DNA of 63,199 nt from Azonexus sp. (GTDB taxonomy: Bacteria > Pseudomonadota > Gammaproteobacteria > Burkholderiales > Rhodocyclaceae), in assembly GCA_031274715.1 (NCBI GenBank), contig JAISPT010000056.1:1-63199 (forward strand), written 5' to 3'. The translations under genes and the position numbers were made by a program. Positions 1 to 9,015 of the stretch are shown in pieces (positions within the stretch are counted from its first letter, which is position 1; each line of letters opens with the position of its first letter). The notes beneath the pieces are model-generated. The model was not told where the DNA came from. It made no database searches and saw only the letters and a list, made by a program, of their open reading frames with translations.

Positions 1-563
1 ATCACCACGCCGAGCCTGCCGTCCTGCACCGAGGCGACAAAAACATTGCCGACCATGCTGGCATCCTCGGCCACGGCCTCGACGAACAACACCCGCCGGC
101 CGCCGCTGGCCTCCTGGAAGGCGCCGGGCGACACCTGGGTCAACTCGCTACGCGCCGACAATTTCTGCTTGTATTCGTCGCGGCTGTAATTAGCCCACGG
201 CGACAGGAACCAGGACAGCAAGGCGATGGCACCGACGATGGGCAGCGCGAAGCGCAACACCGGGCGCATCCAGGCGGTCAGCGGCTGGCCGCTGGTGAAC
301 CAGATGACCATTTCCGAATCCCGGTAGGCACGCGACAAACTGAGCAAAATCGCGACGAAAAGCGTCAACGACAGCAAAACCGGCATGAAATTCAAGGCAG
401 CAAAACCGAGTAGCGAAGCGACGGCCTCCGGCACAATGCGCCCGCCGACTGCATCCTTGAGCAGGCGAATCAATTGGGTGGAGGTCAGGATGGCCAGCAG
501 CGCAACACTGATGCCGGCGGCCGCCTGCGCGAATTCACGCCGGGCGGCGCGCTCGAATATCAT
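1..563 (-). CDS. lptF: LptF, LPS export ABC transporter permease (3' part outside window)
   Basis: Reading leftward from an ATG at 563, the frame stays open to the window edge, giving about 187 N-terminal residues of a usually 350-370-residue protein. It begins MIFERAARREFAQAAAG, has two hydrophobic segments (roughly residues 15-35 and 50-75), and contains the family stretch SRAYRDSEMVIWFTSG followed by a periplasmic region. LptF pairs with LptG as the permease of the LptBFGC exporter that pulls lipopolysaccharide from the inner membrane. It is divergent from pepA with 71 bp between starts, the same arrangement as in E. coli. lptG would be expected just beyond position 1. LptF is preferred to LptG because of this gene order and the start sequence. 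Confidence 0.9.
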   Translation of the reverse strand, partial: MIFERAARREFAQAAAGISVALLAILTSTQLIRLLKDAVGGRIVPEAVASLLGFAALNFMPVLLSLTLFVAILLSLSRAYRDSEMVIWFTSGQPLTAWMRPVLRFALPIVGAIALLSWFLSPWANYSRDEYKQKLSARSELTQVSPGAFQEASGGRRVLFVEAVAEDASMVGNVFVASVQDGRLGVV

Positions 564-566
564 GCT

Positions 567-596
567 TTGACGAAACTAAAAAAATGCGGGGATAAT
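567..596 (+). promoter_or_regulatory. Putative sigma-70 promoter of pepA
   Basis: TTGACG at 567-572 and GATAAT at 591-596 are separated by 18 bp and lie 39 bp upstream of the pepA GTG. It is a good match to the housekeeping consensus and sits just outside the lptF start. Confidence 0.55.
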
Positions 597-634
597 CCTG
601 CGGATACTGACATCCCCCCGAACAGGAGCAGCCT

Positions 635-2131
635 GTGGAATTTAGCATAAAAAGCGGTAGCCCCGAAAAGCAGCGTAGCGCCTGTGTCGTGGTCGGCGTC
701 TTTGAATCGCGCAAGCTGACTCTGCCCGCGGAACTACTCGACAAGGCTGCCGGCGGCGCCATCGGTGATATCGTCCGGCGCGGCGACATGGATGGCAAGA
801 GCGGTACTACCCTGCTGCTACACAATGTGCCCGGTACCCTGTGCGACCGCGTGCTACTGGTCGGCCTCGGCAAGGAAAAGGATTTTCGCGAGAAGGAGTT
901 TGGTCAGGCCATTCGCACCGCGGTCAAGACGCTGAACGAGACCGGTGCCTTCGACGCCTCCATTTTCCTCACCGAACTCGCCGTCAAGAAGCGCGACATT
1001 GCTTGGCGCATCCGCCAGACCGTGATCGTCGCCCGCGATGCGACCTACCGGTTCGAGCAATTCAAGAGCAAGAAGAACGAAGTCCGCCGTCCGCTACGCA
1101 AACTGACGCTCGGCGTCGAGCGTCGCAACGAGCTGGCCCAGGCCGAACAGGCTCTGGTTCAGGGCTTGGCCATCGCCGAAGGCATGGCCTTGGCGAAAGA
1201 TCTCGGCAACTTGCCGCCGAACGTCTGCAACCCGACCTATCTCGCCACCCGGGCGCAAACCCTGGCCGCCGAACTAGGCCTCCACTGCGAGATTCTCGAG
1301 CGCGCCGATATGGAAAAACTCGGCATGAACGCACTACTGTCGGTCGCCAATGGCACCCACCAGCCGCCGAAGCTGATCGTGCTCGGCTACCAGGGTGGCC
1401 GTTCCAATGAAAAGCCGCTGGTGCTGGTCGGCAAGGGCATCACCTTCGACAGCGGCGGCGTTTCGCTAAAGCCGGCCGCCGACATGGACGAGATGAAATA
1501 CGACATGTGCGGTGCCGCCAGCGTGCTCGGCACCCTCGTCGCGGCAGCCTTGATGAAGCTGCCGCTCAACCTGAAGGTGCTAATCCCGGCCACCGAGAAC
1601 ATGCCGGGCGGCAACGCCACCCGCCCCGGTGACATCGTCGCCTCGCTGTCTGGTCAGACCATCGAGATTCTCAACACCGACGCCGAGGGCCGGCTGATCC
1701 TGTGCGACGCGCTGAGCTACGCGGAGCGTTTCGATCCCGACACCGTGATCGACGTCGCCACCTTGACCGGCGCTTGCGTCGTCGCCCTGGGCAGCGTCGC
1801 CAGCGGCCTGTTCGCCAACAAGGACAGCCTGGCCCGCGACCTGCTCGAAGCCGGCGACGAGGCACACGACCGCGCCTGGCACCTGCCGCTGTGGGACGAC
1901 TACCAGGAATTACTGAAGAGTCCGTTTGCCGACATGACCAACACCGGCGGCCGCTGGGCCGGTCCCGTGACCGCCGCCTGCTTCCTGTCGCGCTTCGCCA
2001 AGAAATTCGACTGGGCCCACCTCGACATCGCCGGCACGGCCTGGAAATCGGGCGCCGACAAGGGCGCCACCGGCCGGCCGGTACCGCTATTGGCCCACTA
2101 TCTCCTGCAACGCGCCGGCCAGCTCAATTGA
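635..2131 (+). CDS. pepA: Leucyl (cytosol) aminopeptidase, M17 family
   Basis: The 498-residue protein is full length for PepA. It is a cytosolic di-metal exopeptidase that removes N-terminal residues; in E. coli PepA also binds DNA in Xer recombination. The M17 active-site signature NTDAEGRLIL lies at residues 347-356, and the upstream metal/active-site block LVGKGITFDSGGVSLKP is intact. The start is GTG at 635, with AGGAG ending 8-9 bases upstream. The stop codon overlaps the TTG start of holC, so the two are probably translationally coupled. pepA-holC-valS order is conserved in many proteobacteria. Confidence 0.97.
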   Translation: MEFSIKSGSPEKQRSACVVVGVFESRKLTLPAELLDKAAGGAIGDIVRRGDMDGKSGTTLLLHNVPGTLCDRVLLVGLGKEKDFREKEFGQAIRTAVKTLNETGAFDASIFLTELAVKKRDIAWRIRQTVIVARDATYRFEQFKSKKNEVRRPLRKLTLGVERRNELAQAEQALVQGLAIAEGMALAKDLGNLPPNVCNPTYLATRAQTLAAELGLHCEILERADMEKLGMNALLSVANGTHQPPKLIVLGYQGGRSNEKPLVLVGKGITFDSGGVSLKPAADMDEMKYDMCGAASVLGTLVAAALMKLPLNLKVLIPATENMPGGNATRPGDIVASLSGQTIEILNTDAEGRLILCDALSYAERFDPDTVIDVATLTGACVVALGSVASGLFANKDSLARDLLEAGDEAHDRAWHLPLWDDYQELLKSPFADMTNTGGRWAGPVTAACFLSRFAKKFDWAHLDIAGTAWKSGADKGATGRPVPLLAHYLLQRAGQLN

Positions 2132-2553
2132 CCCAGGTCTTCTTCTACCACGGCGCCTCCGATCGTCTGGCAGCGGCCTGTGCCCTGATCAGCGGCGCCT
2201 GGAGCAAGCGCAAGCCGCTACTGGTCTACGCTCCCGATGCACCGGTCGCCGACGGCCTCGACCGTCTGCTGTGGACCCAGGCACAACTGAGCTTCATCCC
2301 ACACTGCCGCGCTAACTCGCCGCTGGCCGCGGAAACGCTGATCCTGATCACCGACCATGTCGACAGCGCGCCGCAGCAGGAGCGGCTGATGAACCTGGGA
2401 CACGCCATACCACCCGGCTACAACCGTTTCCAAAGCTTGATCGAGGTCGTCGGCCGCGACGAGGATGACCGCCTGGCGGCGCGCGAGCGCGTCCACCAGT
2501 ACAAGGAACAAGGCTGCGAAGTGCAGTATTTCGACCTATCCGCCCGCGACTGA
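2128..2553 (+). CDS. holC: DNA polymerase III chi subunit
   Basis: The 141-residue protein begins TQVFFYHGASDRLAAACALI and contains LLVYAPD, FIPHC and the C-terminal GYNRFQSLIEVVGRDEDDR, all typical of HolC. Chi links the clamp loader to single-strand binding protein during replication. The start is TTG at 2128, overlapping the pepA stop (TTGA); there is no clear Shine-Dalgarno sequence, which fits coupling to pepA translation. An in-frame upstream extension exists but only shadows pepA. Position between pepA and valS supports the call. Confidence 0.93.
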   Translation: MTQVFFYHGASDRLAAACALISGAWSKRKPLLVYAPDAPVADGLDRLLWTQAQLSFIPHCRANSPLAAETLILITDHVDSAPQQERLMNLGHAIPPGYNRFQSLIEVVGRDEDDRLAARERVHQYKEQGCEVQYFDLSARD

Positions 2554-2567
2554 CCAGGCAACCCGCC

Positions 2568-2999
2568 ATGCCCAGCCCAATCCTCGCCCGCGCCGACGCC
2601 CTGATGCAACGTCGACGGCCAAATGCCGACGCCGATGACATGCCGGTATTGACCGACGCCATCGACCTGTCCAAGCCGGAGACGGATGACGACATCCCGA
2701 TACTGCGCGACATCGAGGCCAGCGAACCGCGACGGCCAACCAACCAGGCAAGCGCGTCATCCCCGCCGCCGGAACCGCCGCAAGTCGCCAACCCGGAAGA
2801 CGTTCCGTTCCCCACGTTGATCAGCGACCCCATCGTCAGCCAGACTCCGGCAGCTGTGATTGCTCCGCCTGCCGCCAGCCGCGAAGACATCGCCCGCGAT
2901 ATCGCCCGTCGCGTTCAACGGCGTCTGGTCGCCGAGTTGCCGCGGCTGATCGCCGCCGCCGTCACCGACTACCTGGCCGAGCAGGACACCAGCCGCTGA
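2568..2999 (+). CDS. Low-complexity acidic protein, DUF2486-like
   Basis: The 143-residue protein has no recognised catalytic motif. Residues 20-50 carry a short duplicated pattern (MPVLTDAIDL, then IPILRDIEA), followed by a proline-rich acidic linker (about 55-105). The basic C-terminus (REDIARDIARRVQRRLVAELPRLI) is probably an amphipathic helix. Small proteins of this type between holC and valS resemble the betaproteobacterial DUF2486 family; that match is from memory of the pattern, not a search. The PVLTD/PILRD repeats look like short linear docking motifs. Cytosolic, with no signal peptide. It begins 14 bp after holC and is probably in the same operon. Confidence 0.75.
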   Translation: MPSPILARADALMQRRRPNADADDMPVLTDAIDLSKPETDDDIPILRDIEASEPRRPTNQASASSPPPEPPQVANPEDVPFPTLISDPIVSQTPAAVIAPPAASREDIARDIARRVQRRLVAELPRLIAAAVTDYLAEQDTSR

Positions 3000-3063
3000 C
3001 ACGGCCGCCAAGGGCCGGCGGGGCTCCAGTATAATTATCGGTTTTCCCCATTCCGCCACACCC

Positions 3064-5913
3064 ATGGAACTCGCCAAAGCCTTTGAACCGGCCGACATCG
3101 AACGTCGCTGGTACCCCGAGTGGGAAGCCAGTAACTATTTCGCCGCTGGCATTAATCGCGACAAGACCGATCATTTCTGTATCCTGCTGCCGCCGCCCAA
3201 CGTCACCGGCACGCTGCACATGGGCCACGGCTTCAACCAGACGATCATGGATGCCCTGACCCGCTACTACCGGATGAAGGGTCACAATACGTTGTGGCAG
3301 CCGGGCACCGACCACGCCGGCATCGCCACGCAAATCGTTGTCGAGCGCCAGTTGGATGCCCAGGGCGTTTCGCGCCACGATCTCGGCCGCGAGAAATTCC
3401 TGGAAAAGGTCTGGGAATGGAAGGAATACTCCGGCGGCACCATCACCCGCCAGATGCGCCGCATGGGTACCAGCCCGGACTGGACGCGCGAGCGCTTCAC
3501 GATGGATGCCGGCCTCAACAAAGTGGTCACCGAAACCTTCGTCCGCCTCTACAACGAGGGCCTGATCTACCGCGGCAAGCGCCTGGTCAACTGGGATCCG
3601 AAGTTACATACCGCTGTCTCCGACCTGGAAGTGGTGCAGGAGGAAGAAGACGGCTTCATGTGGCACATTCGCTACCCACTGGCCGATGGCTCGGGCAGCC
3701 TGACCGTGGCCACGACGCGGCCGGAAACCATGCTCGGCGACAGCGCCGTGATGGTGCACCCGGAGGATGAGCGTTACCAGCACATGATCGGCAAGACGGT
3801 GAAGCTGCCGCTGACCGCGCGCGAAATCCCGATCATCGCCGACAGCTATGTCGATCTCGAATTCGGTACCGGCTGCGTCAAGGTCACGCCGGCACACGAC
3901 TTCAATGACTACGCCGTCGGCCAGCGCCACGACCTGCCGTTGATCTCGATTCTGACGCTGGATGCCAAGATCAACGACCAAGCGCCCGAAAAGTACCGCG
4001 GCCTGGATCGCTTCGATGCCCGCAAGGCAGTGGTCGCCGATCTCGAAGCACTCGGCCTGCTGGTGAAGACCGACAAGCACAAGCTCAAGGTGCCGCGCGG
4101 CGATCGTACCGGCGTCGTCATCGAACCGATGTTGACCGACCAGTGGTTCGTCGCCATGAGCAAATCCGGCGCAGACGGCAACAGCATTACGCAAAAGGCG
4201 CTCGATGTCGTGCATTCCGGCGAGATCAAGTTCTACCCGGAAAATTGGGTCAATACCTACAACCAGTGGCTGAACAACATCCAGGACTGGTGCATCTCGC
4301 GCCAACTGTGGTGGGGCCACCAGATTCCCGCGTGGTACGGCGACAACGGCGAGACCTTCGTCGCCCACAGCGAAGAGGAAGCACGGGCCGCTGCCGCCCG
4401 GCAGGGCTATGCCGGCGCGCTGAAGCGCGACGAGGATGTCCTCGACACCTGGTTCTCGTCAGCGCTGTGGCCCTTCTCGACGCTGGACTGGACCGGCGAC
4501 GCAGCCGTCGATGCGGCCAACCCGCTGCTGCAGCAATATTTGCCGTCGTCAGTGCTGGTCACCGGCTTCGATATCATCTTTTTCTGGGTCGCCCGCATGG
4601 TCATGATGACCAAGCAGATCACTGGCCAGATCCCGTTCAAACACGTCTATGTGCATGGCCTGATCCGCGACAGCGAAGGCCAGAAAATGTCCAAGTCCAA
4701 AGGCAATGTGCTCGATCCGATCGACCTGATCGACGGCATCGGTGTCGATGCCCTGGTTGATAAGCGCACCTCCGGCCTGATGAACCCGAAACAGGCAGAG
4801 AGCATCGCCAAGAAGACGCGCAAAGAATTCCCCGAAGGCATCCCAGCCTTCGGCACCGATGCATTGCGCTTCACTTTCGCCTCGCTGGCCTCACCCGGCC
4901 GCGACATCAAGTTTGACCTCGGCCGCTGCGACGGCTACCGCAATTTCTGCAACAAGCTGTGGAACGCCACCCGCTTCGTGCTGATGAACGTCGAAGGCCA
5001 AGACCTGGCGCTCGACCACCGGCAAGAGCCGAATACCGGTACCGGTGCTTGCGCCGTGCCGGCCGGCGGCGAGGTCCGCCTGGACTTCAGCTTTGCCGAC
5101 CGCTGGATCGTCAGCCAGTTACAGCACCTCGCAGCCGAAGTCGAGCAGCATTTCGCCGACTACCGCTTCGACCTGCTGGCGCAAGCCATTTACAAGTTCG
5201 TCTGGGACGAGTTCTGCGACTGGTACCTGGAAATCGCCAAGGTGCAGATCCAGACCGGTAGCGCCGCCCAGCAACGCGCCGCTCGGCGGACCCTGGTGCG
5301 TGTGCTGGAAAGCGTGCTGCGCCTGGCCCACCCGCTGATCCCCTTCATCACCGAGGAACTGTGGCAGGTCGTCGCCCCCATCGCCGGGCGCAAGACGCAC
5401 GATTCGATCATGCTCGCTGCCTACCCGCAGGCCAACCTGGCGCGCGTCGATACGGCCTGCGAAGCCAAAATCGAGCGCCTCAAGACCCTGACCCACGCTT
5501 GCCGCAACCTGCGTGGCGAAATGGGCCTGTCACCGGCCCAGCGCATGCCCTTGCTGGTCGCCGGCGGCGGCGCCGAGATGGCTGAATTCGCCCCGATCCT
5601 GGCCGCCCTGGGTAAGCTGTCAGAAGTGCAGATCGTCGACGAATTGCCGGCGGACACGATGGCCCCAGTCGCCGTGGTCGGCGAGACGCGCCTGATGCTC
5701 AAGGTCGAGATCGACGTCGCCGCCGAACGCGAGCGCCTGAAGAAGGAAATCGACAAGCTGGAAAAGCAGATCGCCATCGCCCAGGGCAAGCTCGCCAACG
5801 AAGGCTTCGTCGCCCGCGCCCCAGCCGCCGTGGTCGAGCAGGAAAAACAGCGGGTCGCCGACTTCTCCGCCACCTTGGAGAAACTTAAGCCACAGTTGGC
5901 CAAGCTGGGCTGA
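3064..5913 (+). CDS. valS: Valyl-tRNA synthetase
   Basis: The 949-residue class I synthetase charges tRNA-Val. The HIGH-type motif appears in PPPNVTGTLHMGHGF (about residues 43-57), and KMSKS is at 541-545. The CP1 editing domain lies between them, and the anticodon-binding domain is followed by a C-terminal coiled coil (about 880-945, rich in E/K/L). Length matches the family. A TATAAT hexamer at 3030-3035 could provide a private promoter in addition to readthrough from pepA-holC. The gene ends just before a large inverted repeat that probably terminates it. Confidence 0.98.
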   Translation: MELAKAFEPADIERRWYPEWEASNYFAAGINRDKTDHFCILLPPPNVTGTLHMGHGFNQTIMDALTRYYRMKGHNTLWQPGTDHAGIATQIVVERQLDAQGVSRHDLGREKFLEKVWEWKEYSGGTITRQMRRMGTSPDWTRERFTMDAGLNKVVTETFVRLYNEGLIYRGKRLVNWDPKLHTAVSDLEVVQEEEDGFMWHIRYPLADGSGSLTVATTRPETMLGDSAVMVHPEDERYQHMIGKTVKLPLTAREIPIIADSYVDLEFGTGCVKVTPAHDFNDYAVGQRHDLPLISILTLDAKINDQAPEKYRGLDRFDARKAVVADLEALGLLVKTDKHKLKVPRGDRTGVVIEPMLTDQWFVAMSKSGADGNSITQKALDVVHSGEIKFYPENWVNTYNQWLNNIQDWCISRQLWWGHQIPAWYGDNGETFVAHSEEEARAAAARQGYAGALKRDEDVLDTWFSSALWPFSTLDWTGDAAVDAANPLLQQYLPSSVLVTGFDIIFFWVARMVMMTKQITGQIPFKHVYVHGLIRDSEGQKMSKSKGNVLDPIDLIDGIGVDALVDKRTSGLMNPKQAESIAKKTRKEFPEGIPAFGTDALRFTFASLASPGRDIKFDLGRCDGYRNFCNKLWNATRFVLMNVEGQDLALDHRQEPNTGTGACAVPAGGEVRLDFSFADRWIVSQLQHLAAEVEQHFADYRFDLLAQAIYKFVWDEFCDWYLEIAKVQIQTGSAAQQRAARRTLVRVLESVLRLAHPLIPFITEELWQVVAPIAGRKTHDSIMLAAYPQANLARVDTACEAKIERLKTLTHACRNLRGEMGLSPAQRMPLLVAGGGAEMAEFAPILAALGKLSEVQIVDELPADTMAPVAVVGETRLMLKVEIDVAAERERLKKEIDKLEKQIAIAQGKLANEGFVARAPAAVVEQEKQRVADFSATLEKLKPQLAKLG

Positions 5914-5929
5914 GCCATTCCCGGATACC

Positions 5930-6007
5930 GTCATTCCCGCGAAAGCGGGAATCCATGAACGCCACTTGCAACAATAACAACTGGATTCCCGCTTTCGCGG
6001 GAATGAC
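5930..6007. repeat. Long inverted repeat (REP-like) between convergent genes
   Basis: Two 26-bp arms (5930-5955 and 5982-6007) are perfect reverse complements around a 26-bp spacer. Each arm is also a hairpin by itself: TTCCCGC, a GAAA loop, then GCGGGAA. It lies between the convergent valS and tusA-like genes and could terminate both. The sequence resembles REP/BIME-type repeats dispersed in many proteobacterial genomes. Confidence 0.8.
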
Positions 6008-6031
6008 GAAATACTTTTTCTCGTTTTGGTA

Positions 6032-6259
6032 TTACTTGCGTTTTAGGAAGAACTCGAAGACACGGTCTTCTTCCTGCTGGCCGATCAGTTCGTTGCCAGT
6101 CTGCTTGGCGAAAGCCGGAAAGTCCTTCTGTGCCCCCGGATCAGTGGCCTGCACGCGCAGCACCTGGCCGGATTCCATCTCGGCCAGCGCCTTCTTGGTG
6201 CGCAGGATGGGCAGTGGGCAGTTAAGGCCTTTGACGTCGAGATCGCGATCGAATTGCAT
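6032..6259 (-). CDS. TusA-family sulfur-carrier protein
   Basis: The 75-residue protein starts MQFDRDLDVKGLNCPLPILR. The CPxP motif (CPLP, Cys14) is the persulfide-carrying cysteine of the TusA/SirA/YeeD fold. TusA-like proteins relay sulfur for tRNA thiolation, molybdenum cofactor or dissimilatory sulfur metabolism; which one applies here cannot be decided from sequence. A longer frame reaches 6319, but the extra residues do not resemble the family, so the ATG at 6259 is preferred. The upstream NTF2-like gene is 17 bp away and probably co-transcribed. Confidence 0.88.
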   Translation of the reverse strand: MQFDRDLDVKGLNCPLPILRTKKALAEMESGQVLRVQATDPGAQKDFPAFAKQTGNELIGQQEEDRVFEFFLKRK

Positions 6260-6276
6260 GGTGGTTGAATTCCGGG

Positions 6277-6675
6277 TTAGGCCGGGTATGGCGAGAATTG
6301 ATCGGCAACCGCCCACCACCTTTGGCCTTCCTTGACGAAGAAAAACATGTCTCTACCTCCCATGTCGATGGTGTTGCCGCCCATCTCGAAGGACATGTCG
6401 AAGTAGTACGCGATCACGGCCGAGTCGCCGTAGACGTGAATGACGGGATCGATTTCTTCCCAGCGATGGATACGGGCTGCATTGCAAAAGCCCTTCCATC
6501 CGGCAACGCACGCGGTTCCGCCATCCAGACGATTACGGTCGGTGGGGGTAATGGCCAACATGTCCCGGTGAAAGAAATTGGCAAGGTCATCCGGGTTGCC
6601 CTTGGTCCATGCATCGTTCATCGCGCGGACGGTTGCCCAAATTTCCTGTTTGATCGGATCGGCGAAGGAAACCAT
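6277..6675 (-). CDS. NTF2-fold (SnoaL/DUF4440-like) protein
   Basis: The 132-residue protein has the length and pattern of the cone-shaped NTF2 fold: an N-terminal helix (IWATVRAMNDAWTKGNPDDLANFF), a central region with GWKGFCNAARIHRW, then the beta-rich tail VYGDSAVIAYYFDMSFEMGG...RWWAVADQFSP. Members include polyketide cyclases, small hydrolases and non-catalytic binders; the ligand here is unknown. AAGGAG lies 5 bases before the ATG at 6675; a TTG immediately upstream is not needed. Cytosolic. Probably co-transcribed with the tusA-like gene. Confidence 0.85.
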   Translation of the reverse strand: MVSFADPIKQEIWATVRAMNDAWTKGNPDDLANFFHRDMLAITPTDRNRLDGGTACVAGWKGFCNAARIHRWEEIDPVIHVYGDSAVIAYYFDMSFEMGGNTIDMGGRDMFFFVKEGQRWWAVADQFSPYPA

Positions 6676-6715
6676 CAAAACTCCTTTGCTTGGTGTATGT
6701 GAGAACGGCCTAAGC

Positions 6716-8164
6716 TCAATTGCGCCGCTCCTTCAGTTCTTCCAGGCGCTGACGCTTGAGTTCGCGTAACCGGGCATCGATGGCCGACATCGCGTAGAAA
6801 TCCGCATCGCCGGCCTTCTGCGCCAGTTCCAGTTGCTCGATGGCGGCGGCCGTCTGTCCTTGCAAAGCAAAAACATCGGCCAATGCCTGATGCTGCTGCG
6901 CTTCCTGACCGAGGCCGGCATGGCTGGCCGCCCGCACCCGATTGAAGCGGATCGAATCCGGCTGCCACTGCAATTGTGCATCGGCAAAGCGCAGCGCCTC
7001 GTCAAAGCGGCGGGTTGCCAGCAGGGCCTGGGCATACCCGTCGAGCAAGCCCTGGTGTCGCGGCGAACGCTGGATCGCCTGGCGATAGACGGCCAGGCCG
7101 CCATCGGTATCGCCACGCGCCAGGCGGATATCGGCATACAGGCGCTCGATCATCGGGTCCGCCGCCTTAGCGCCGCGCGCCTTCAGAATTTGCTGTTCGG
7201 CCGCCGCCCAGTCGCGGGCACGAAACAACGCGTAAGCAAGGCCATAGCGGGTAGCGTCCTCGGAGGCGAACTTACGCTCGTCGAGCAGCCGTTTAAAATC
7301 ACTCGCCGCTTCCGCCGGTGTGCCCTGCATTGCTCGCAGCTTGGCCCGCACCAGTTGGAACTCGACGCTGTCCGGCACTTGCCGGTAATGCACCCCGCCC
7401 TCGCGGTTCTGCATGTCGCTCAGACGCTCGCCGGTCAGCGGGTGGGTACGCAAGTAGGCTGTGGCGTTGTTCTCGTAAAGCCGCGTCGCTTGCTGCAGGC
7501 TGCCGAAGAAGGCTGCCATGCCCCGCACGTCGAAGTCCGCCTTGCGCAGGATGTCGAAGCCAAGCCGGTCGGCTTCGCGTTCGAAATCCCGCGAGAAGGC
7601 TAGTTGCGCGGAAAGCGCCCCAGCCTGGGTGGCGGCGATCGCCCCCCCCGCTGCCTGCGAATTGGAACGTGCCGCCAGCAGCGCCAGACCCATCGCCAAC
7701 ATCGAGGCCATGCTTACCTGCTTCGACTGGAACATCTGGCGAGCGATGTGGCGCTGGGTGACGTGAGCAATTTCGTGCGCCATCACGCCGGCCAGTTCCG
7801 ATTCGGTCTGAGCACTCAGGATCAGGCCGCTATGCACACCGATGTAGCCGCCGGGCATGGCGAAAGCGTTAATGCTCGGATCGGAGATGGCGAAAAAGAA
7901 AAACCCCTGGCCTGGGTCGTCGCTGACGGCAACCAGCTTGCTGCCGAGCATGTTGAGATAGCCCTCGATGTCGGAATCGTCGAGATAGGCCGGCTCACGC
8001 AGGCGAATCTCGTTCATGATCTGCCGCCCGATCCGCTTTTCCGTCAGCGGCGACAATTCGTTGCTGGCGGCATCACCAAGTTCCGGTAATTCGTCGGCGC
8101 GTAGCGGCTGCAGCACGAGGGCACAGGCGAGTATTCCGGCAGTCAGACGGCGGCTCAAAGTCAT
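6716..8164 (-). CDS. bepA: Periplasmic M48 metalloprotease/chaperone with TPR domain, BepA-like
   Basis: The 482-residue protein has an N-terminal signal peptide (MTLSRRLTAGILACALVLQ...) and an M48 zinc-protease domain with HEIAH at residues 130-134. A downstream EREADRLG supplies the third zinc ligand. The C-terminal half (about 280-475) holds TPR-type helical repeats. BepA/YfgC family proteins help assemble or degrade LptD and BamA-dependent outer-membrane proteins. The start at 8164 gives a clean signal peptide; the open frame continues upstream but there only shadows moaC. It is divergent from moaC with 33 bp between starts. Confidence 0.92.
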   Translation of the reverse strand: MTLSRRLTAGILACALVLQPLRADELPELGDAASNELSPLTEKRIGRQIMNEIRLREPAYLDDSDIEGYLNMLGSKLVAVSDDPGQGFFFFAISDPSINAFAMPGGYIGVHSGLILSAQTESELAGVMAHEIAHVTQRHIARQMFQSKQVSMASMLAMGLALLAARSNSQAAGGAIAATQAGALSAQLAFSRDFEREADRLGFDILRKADFDVRGMAAFFGSLQQATRLYENNATAYLRTHPLTGERLSDMQNREGGVHYRQVPDSVEFQLVRAKLRAMQGTPAEAASDFKRLLDERKFASEDATRYGLAYALFRARDWAAAEQQILKARGAKAADPMIERLYADIRLARGDTDGGLAVYRQAIQRSPRHQGLLDGYAQALLATRRFDEALRFADAQLQWQPDSIRFNRVRAASHAGLGQEAQQHQALADVFALQGQTAAAIEQLELAQKAGDADFYAMSAIDARLRELKRQRLEELKERRN

Positions 8165-8197
8165 GGGTGCTATGATAGCCCACCTCCGCGCCATCCC

Positions 8198-8719
8198 ATG
8201 CGGCCAACGCAAACCCCTGCCAAACCCGTGACACAAGCGAATCTCACCCATTTCGACAGCGCCGGCCAAGCCCATATGGTTGATGTCGGCGGCAAGAACG
8301 AGACGGCGCGCAGCGCCCGCGCCGCCGGCAGCATTTTCATGAAACCGGAAACCCTGGCGCTGATTCGCGACGGCTCGGCGAAAAAGGGCGACGTGCTGGG
8401 CATTGCCCGCATCGCGGCGATCCAGGCCGCGAAACGCACCGGCGAGCTGATCCCCCTGTGCCACCCGATTGCCCTGACCCGGGTCGCCGCCGAGTTCACG
8501 ATTGACGAGGCCAAGCACGCGGTGCATTGCCAAGTCACTGCCGAATGCTTCGGCCGTACCGGTGTCGAGATGGAGGCGCTGACTGCCGTCTCGCTCGGCT
8601 TGCTGACCATCTACGACATGTGCAAGGCGGTCGACCGCGGCATGCGCATCGACAACGTCCGCCTCGTCGAAAAACAGGGCGGTAAATCGGGACACTGGAC
8701 CGCCCCGGCAACTATCTAA
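8198..8719 (+). CDS. moaC: Cyclic pyranopterin monophosphate synthase (molybdenum cofactor biosynthesis)
   Basis: The 173-residue protein carries the MoaC core: HMVDVGGKNETARSARAAG near the N-terminus, GDVLGIARIAAIQAAKRTGELIPLCHPI in the middle and TGVEMEALTAVSLGLLTIYDMCKA at the end. With MoaA it converts GTP to cyclic pyranopterin monophosphate. The ATG at 8198 is taken as start; a GTG at 8228 gives a length closer to the usual 160 residues, and neither has a good ribosome-binding site. Molybdoenzymes such as nitrate reductase would be consistent with an anaerobic respirer. Confidence 0.95.
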   Translation: MRPTQTPAKPVTQANLTHFDSAGQAHMVDVGGKNETARSARAAGSIFMKPETLALIRDGSAKKGDVLGIARIAAIQAAKRTGELIPLCHPIALTRVAAEFTIDEAKHAVHCQVTAECFGRTGVEMEALTAVSLGLLTIYDMCKAVDRGMRIDNVRLVEKQGGKSGHWTAPATI

Positions 8720-8764
8720 AACCAGTCTTCAGGCCAGGGTTTCAGATCGAGAACCGTCAACGAA

Positions 8765-8791
8765 AAAGCCCGTCCGCAATGGACGGGCTTT
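8765..8791 (-). terminator. Rho-independent terminator of the cold-shock gene
   Basis: An 11-bp perfect stem (8765-8775 with 8781-8791) encloses a 5-base loop. On the minus strand it ends in a run of T, 20 bp after the csp stop. It may also stop moaC transcripts coming from the left. Confidence 0.85.
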
Positions 8792-8811
8792 CGTCTGGCG
8801 ACAGCCAGCGC

Positions 8812-9015
8812 TCAGGCGCGCTGGATGTTGGAAGCCTGCTTGCCCTTGGGGCCCTGCACGACTTCGAAGGAAACCTTTTCGCCTTCCTTCAGGGTCTTGA
8901 AGCCATTCATGTTGATCGCGGAGAAATGGGCGAACAAATCCTCGCTGCCATCATCCGGAGTAATGAAGCCAAAACCCTTGGAATCATTGAACCATTTCAC
9001 AGTACCGATTGCCAT
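8812..9015 (-). CDS. Cold-shock domain protein (CspA/CspD family)
   Basis: This 67-residue single-domain OB-fold protein contains the RNA-binding motifs KGFGFI (RNP1) and DLFAHFS (RNP2). Such proteins act as RNA chaperones or, in the CspD type, replication inhibitors. The place next to clpS-clpA, divergent, matches E. coli cspD-clpS-clpA. The stretch 9016-9287 between csp and clpS holds no gene. It probably contains both promoters and a leader for csp, since long leaders are usual for cold-shock mRNAs; no specific elements could be assigned. Confidence 0.95.
   Translation of the reverse strand: MAIGTVKWFNDSKGFGFITPDDGSEDLFAHFSAINMNGFKTLKEGEKVSFEVVQGPKGKQASNIQRA

Noticed and set aside
8165..8695. 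N-terminal extension of the BepA-like frame to 8695
   Set aside because: This part only mirrors moaC on the other strand; the ATG at 8164 gives a proper signal peptide.
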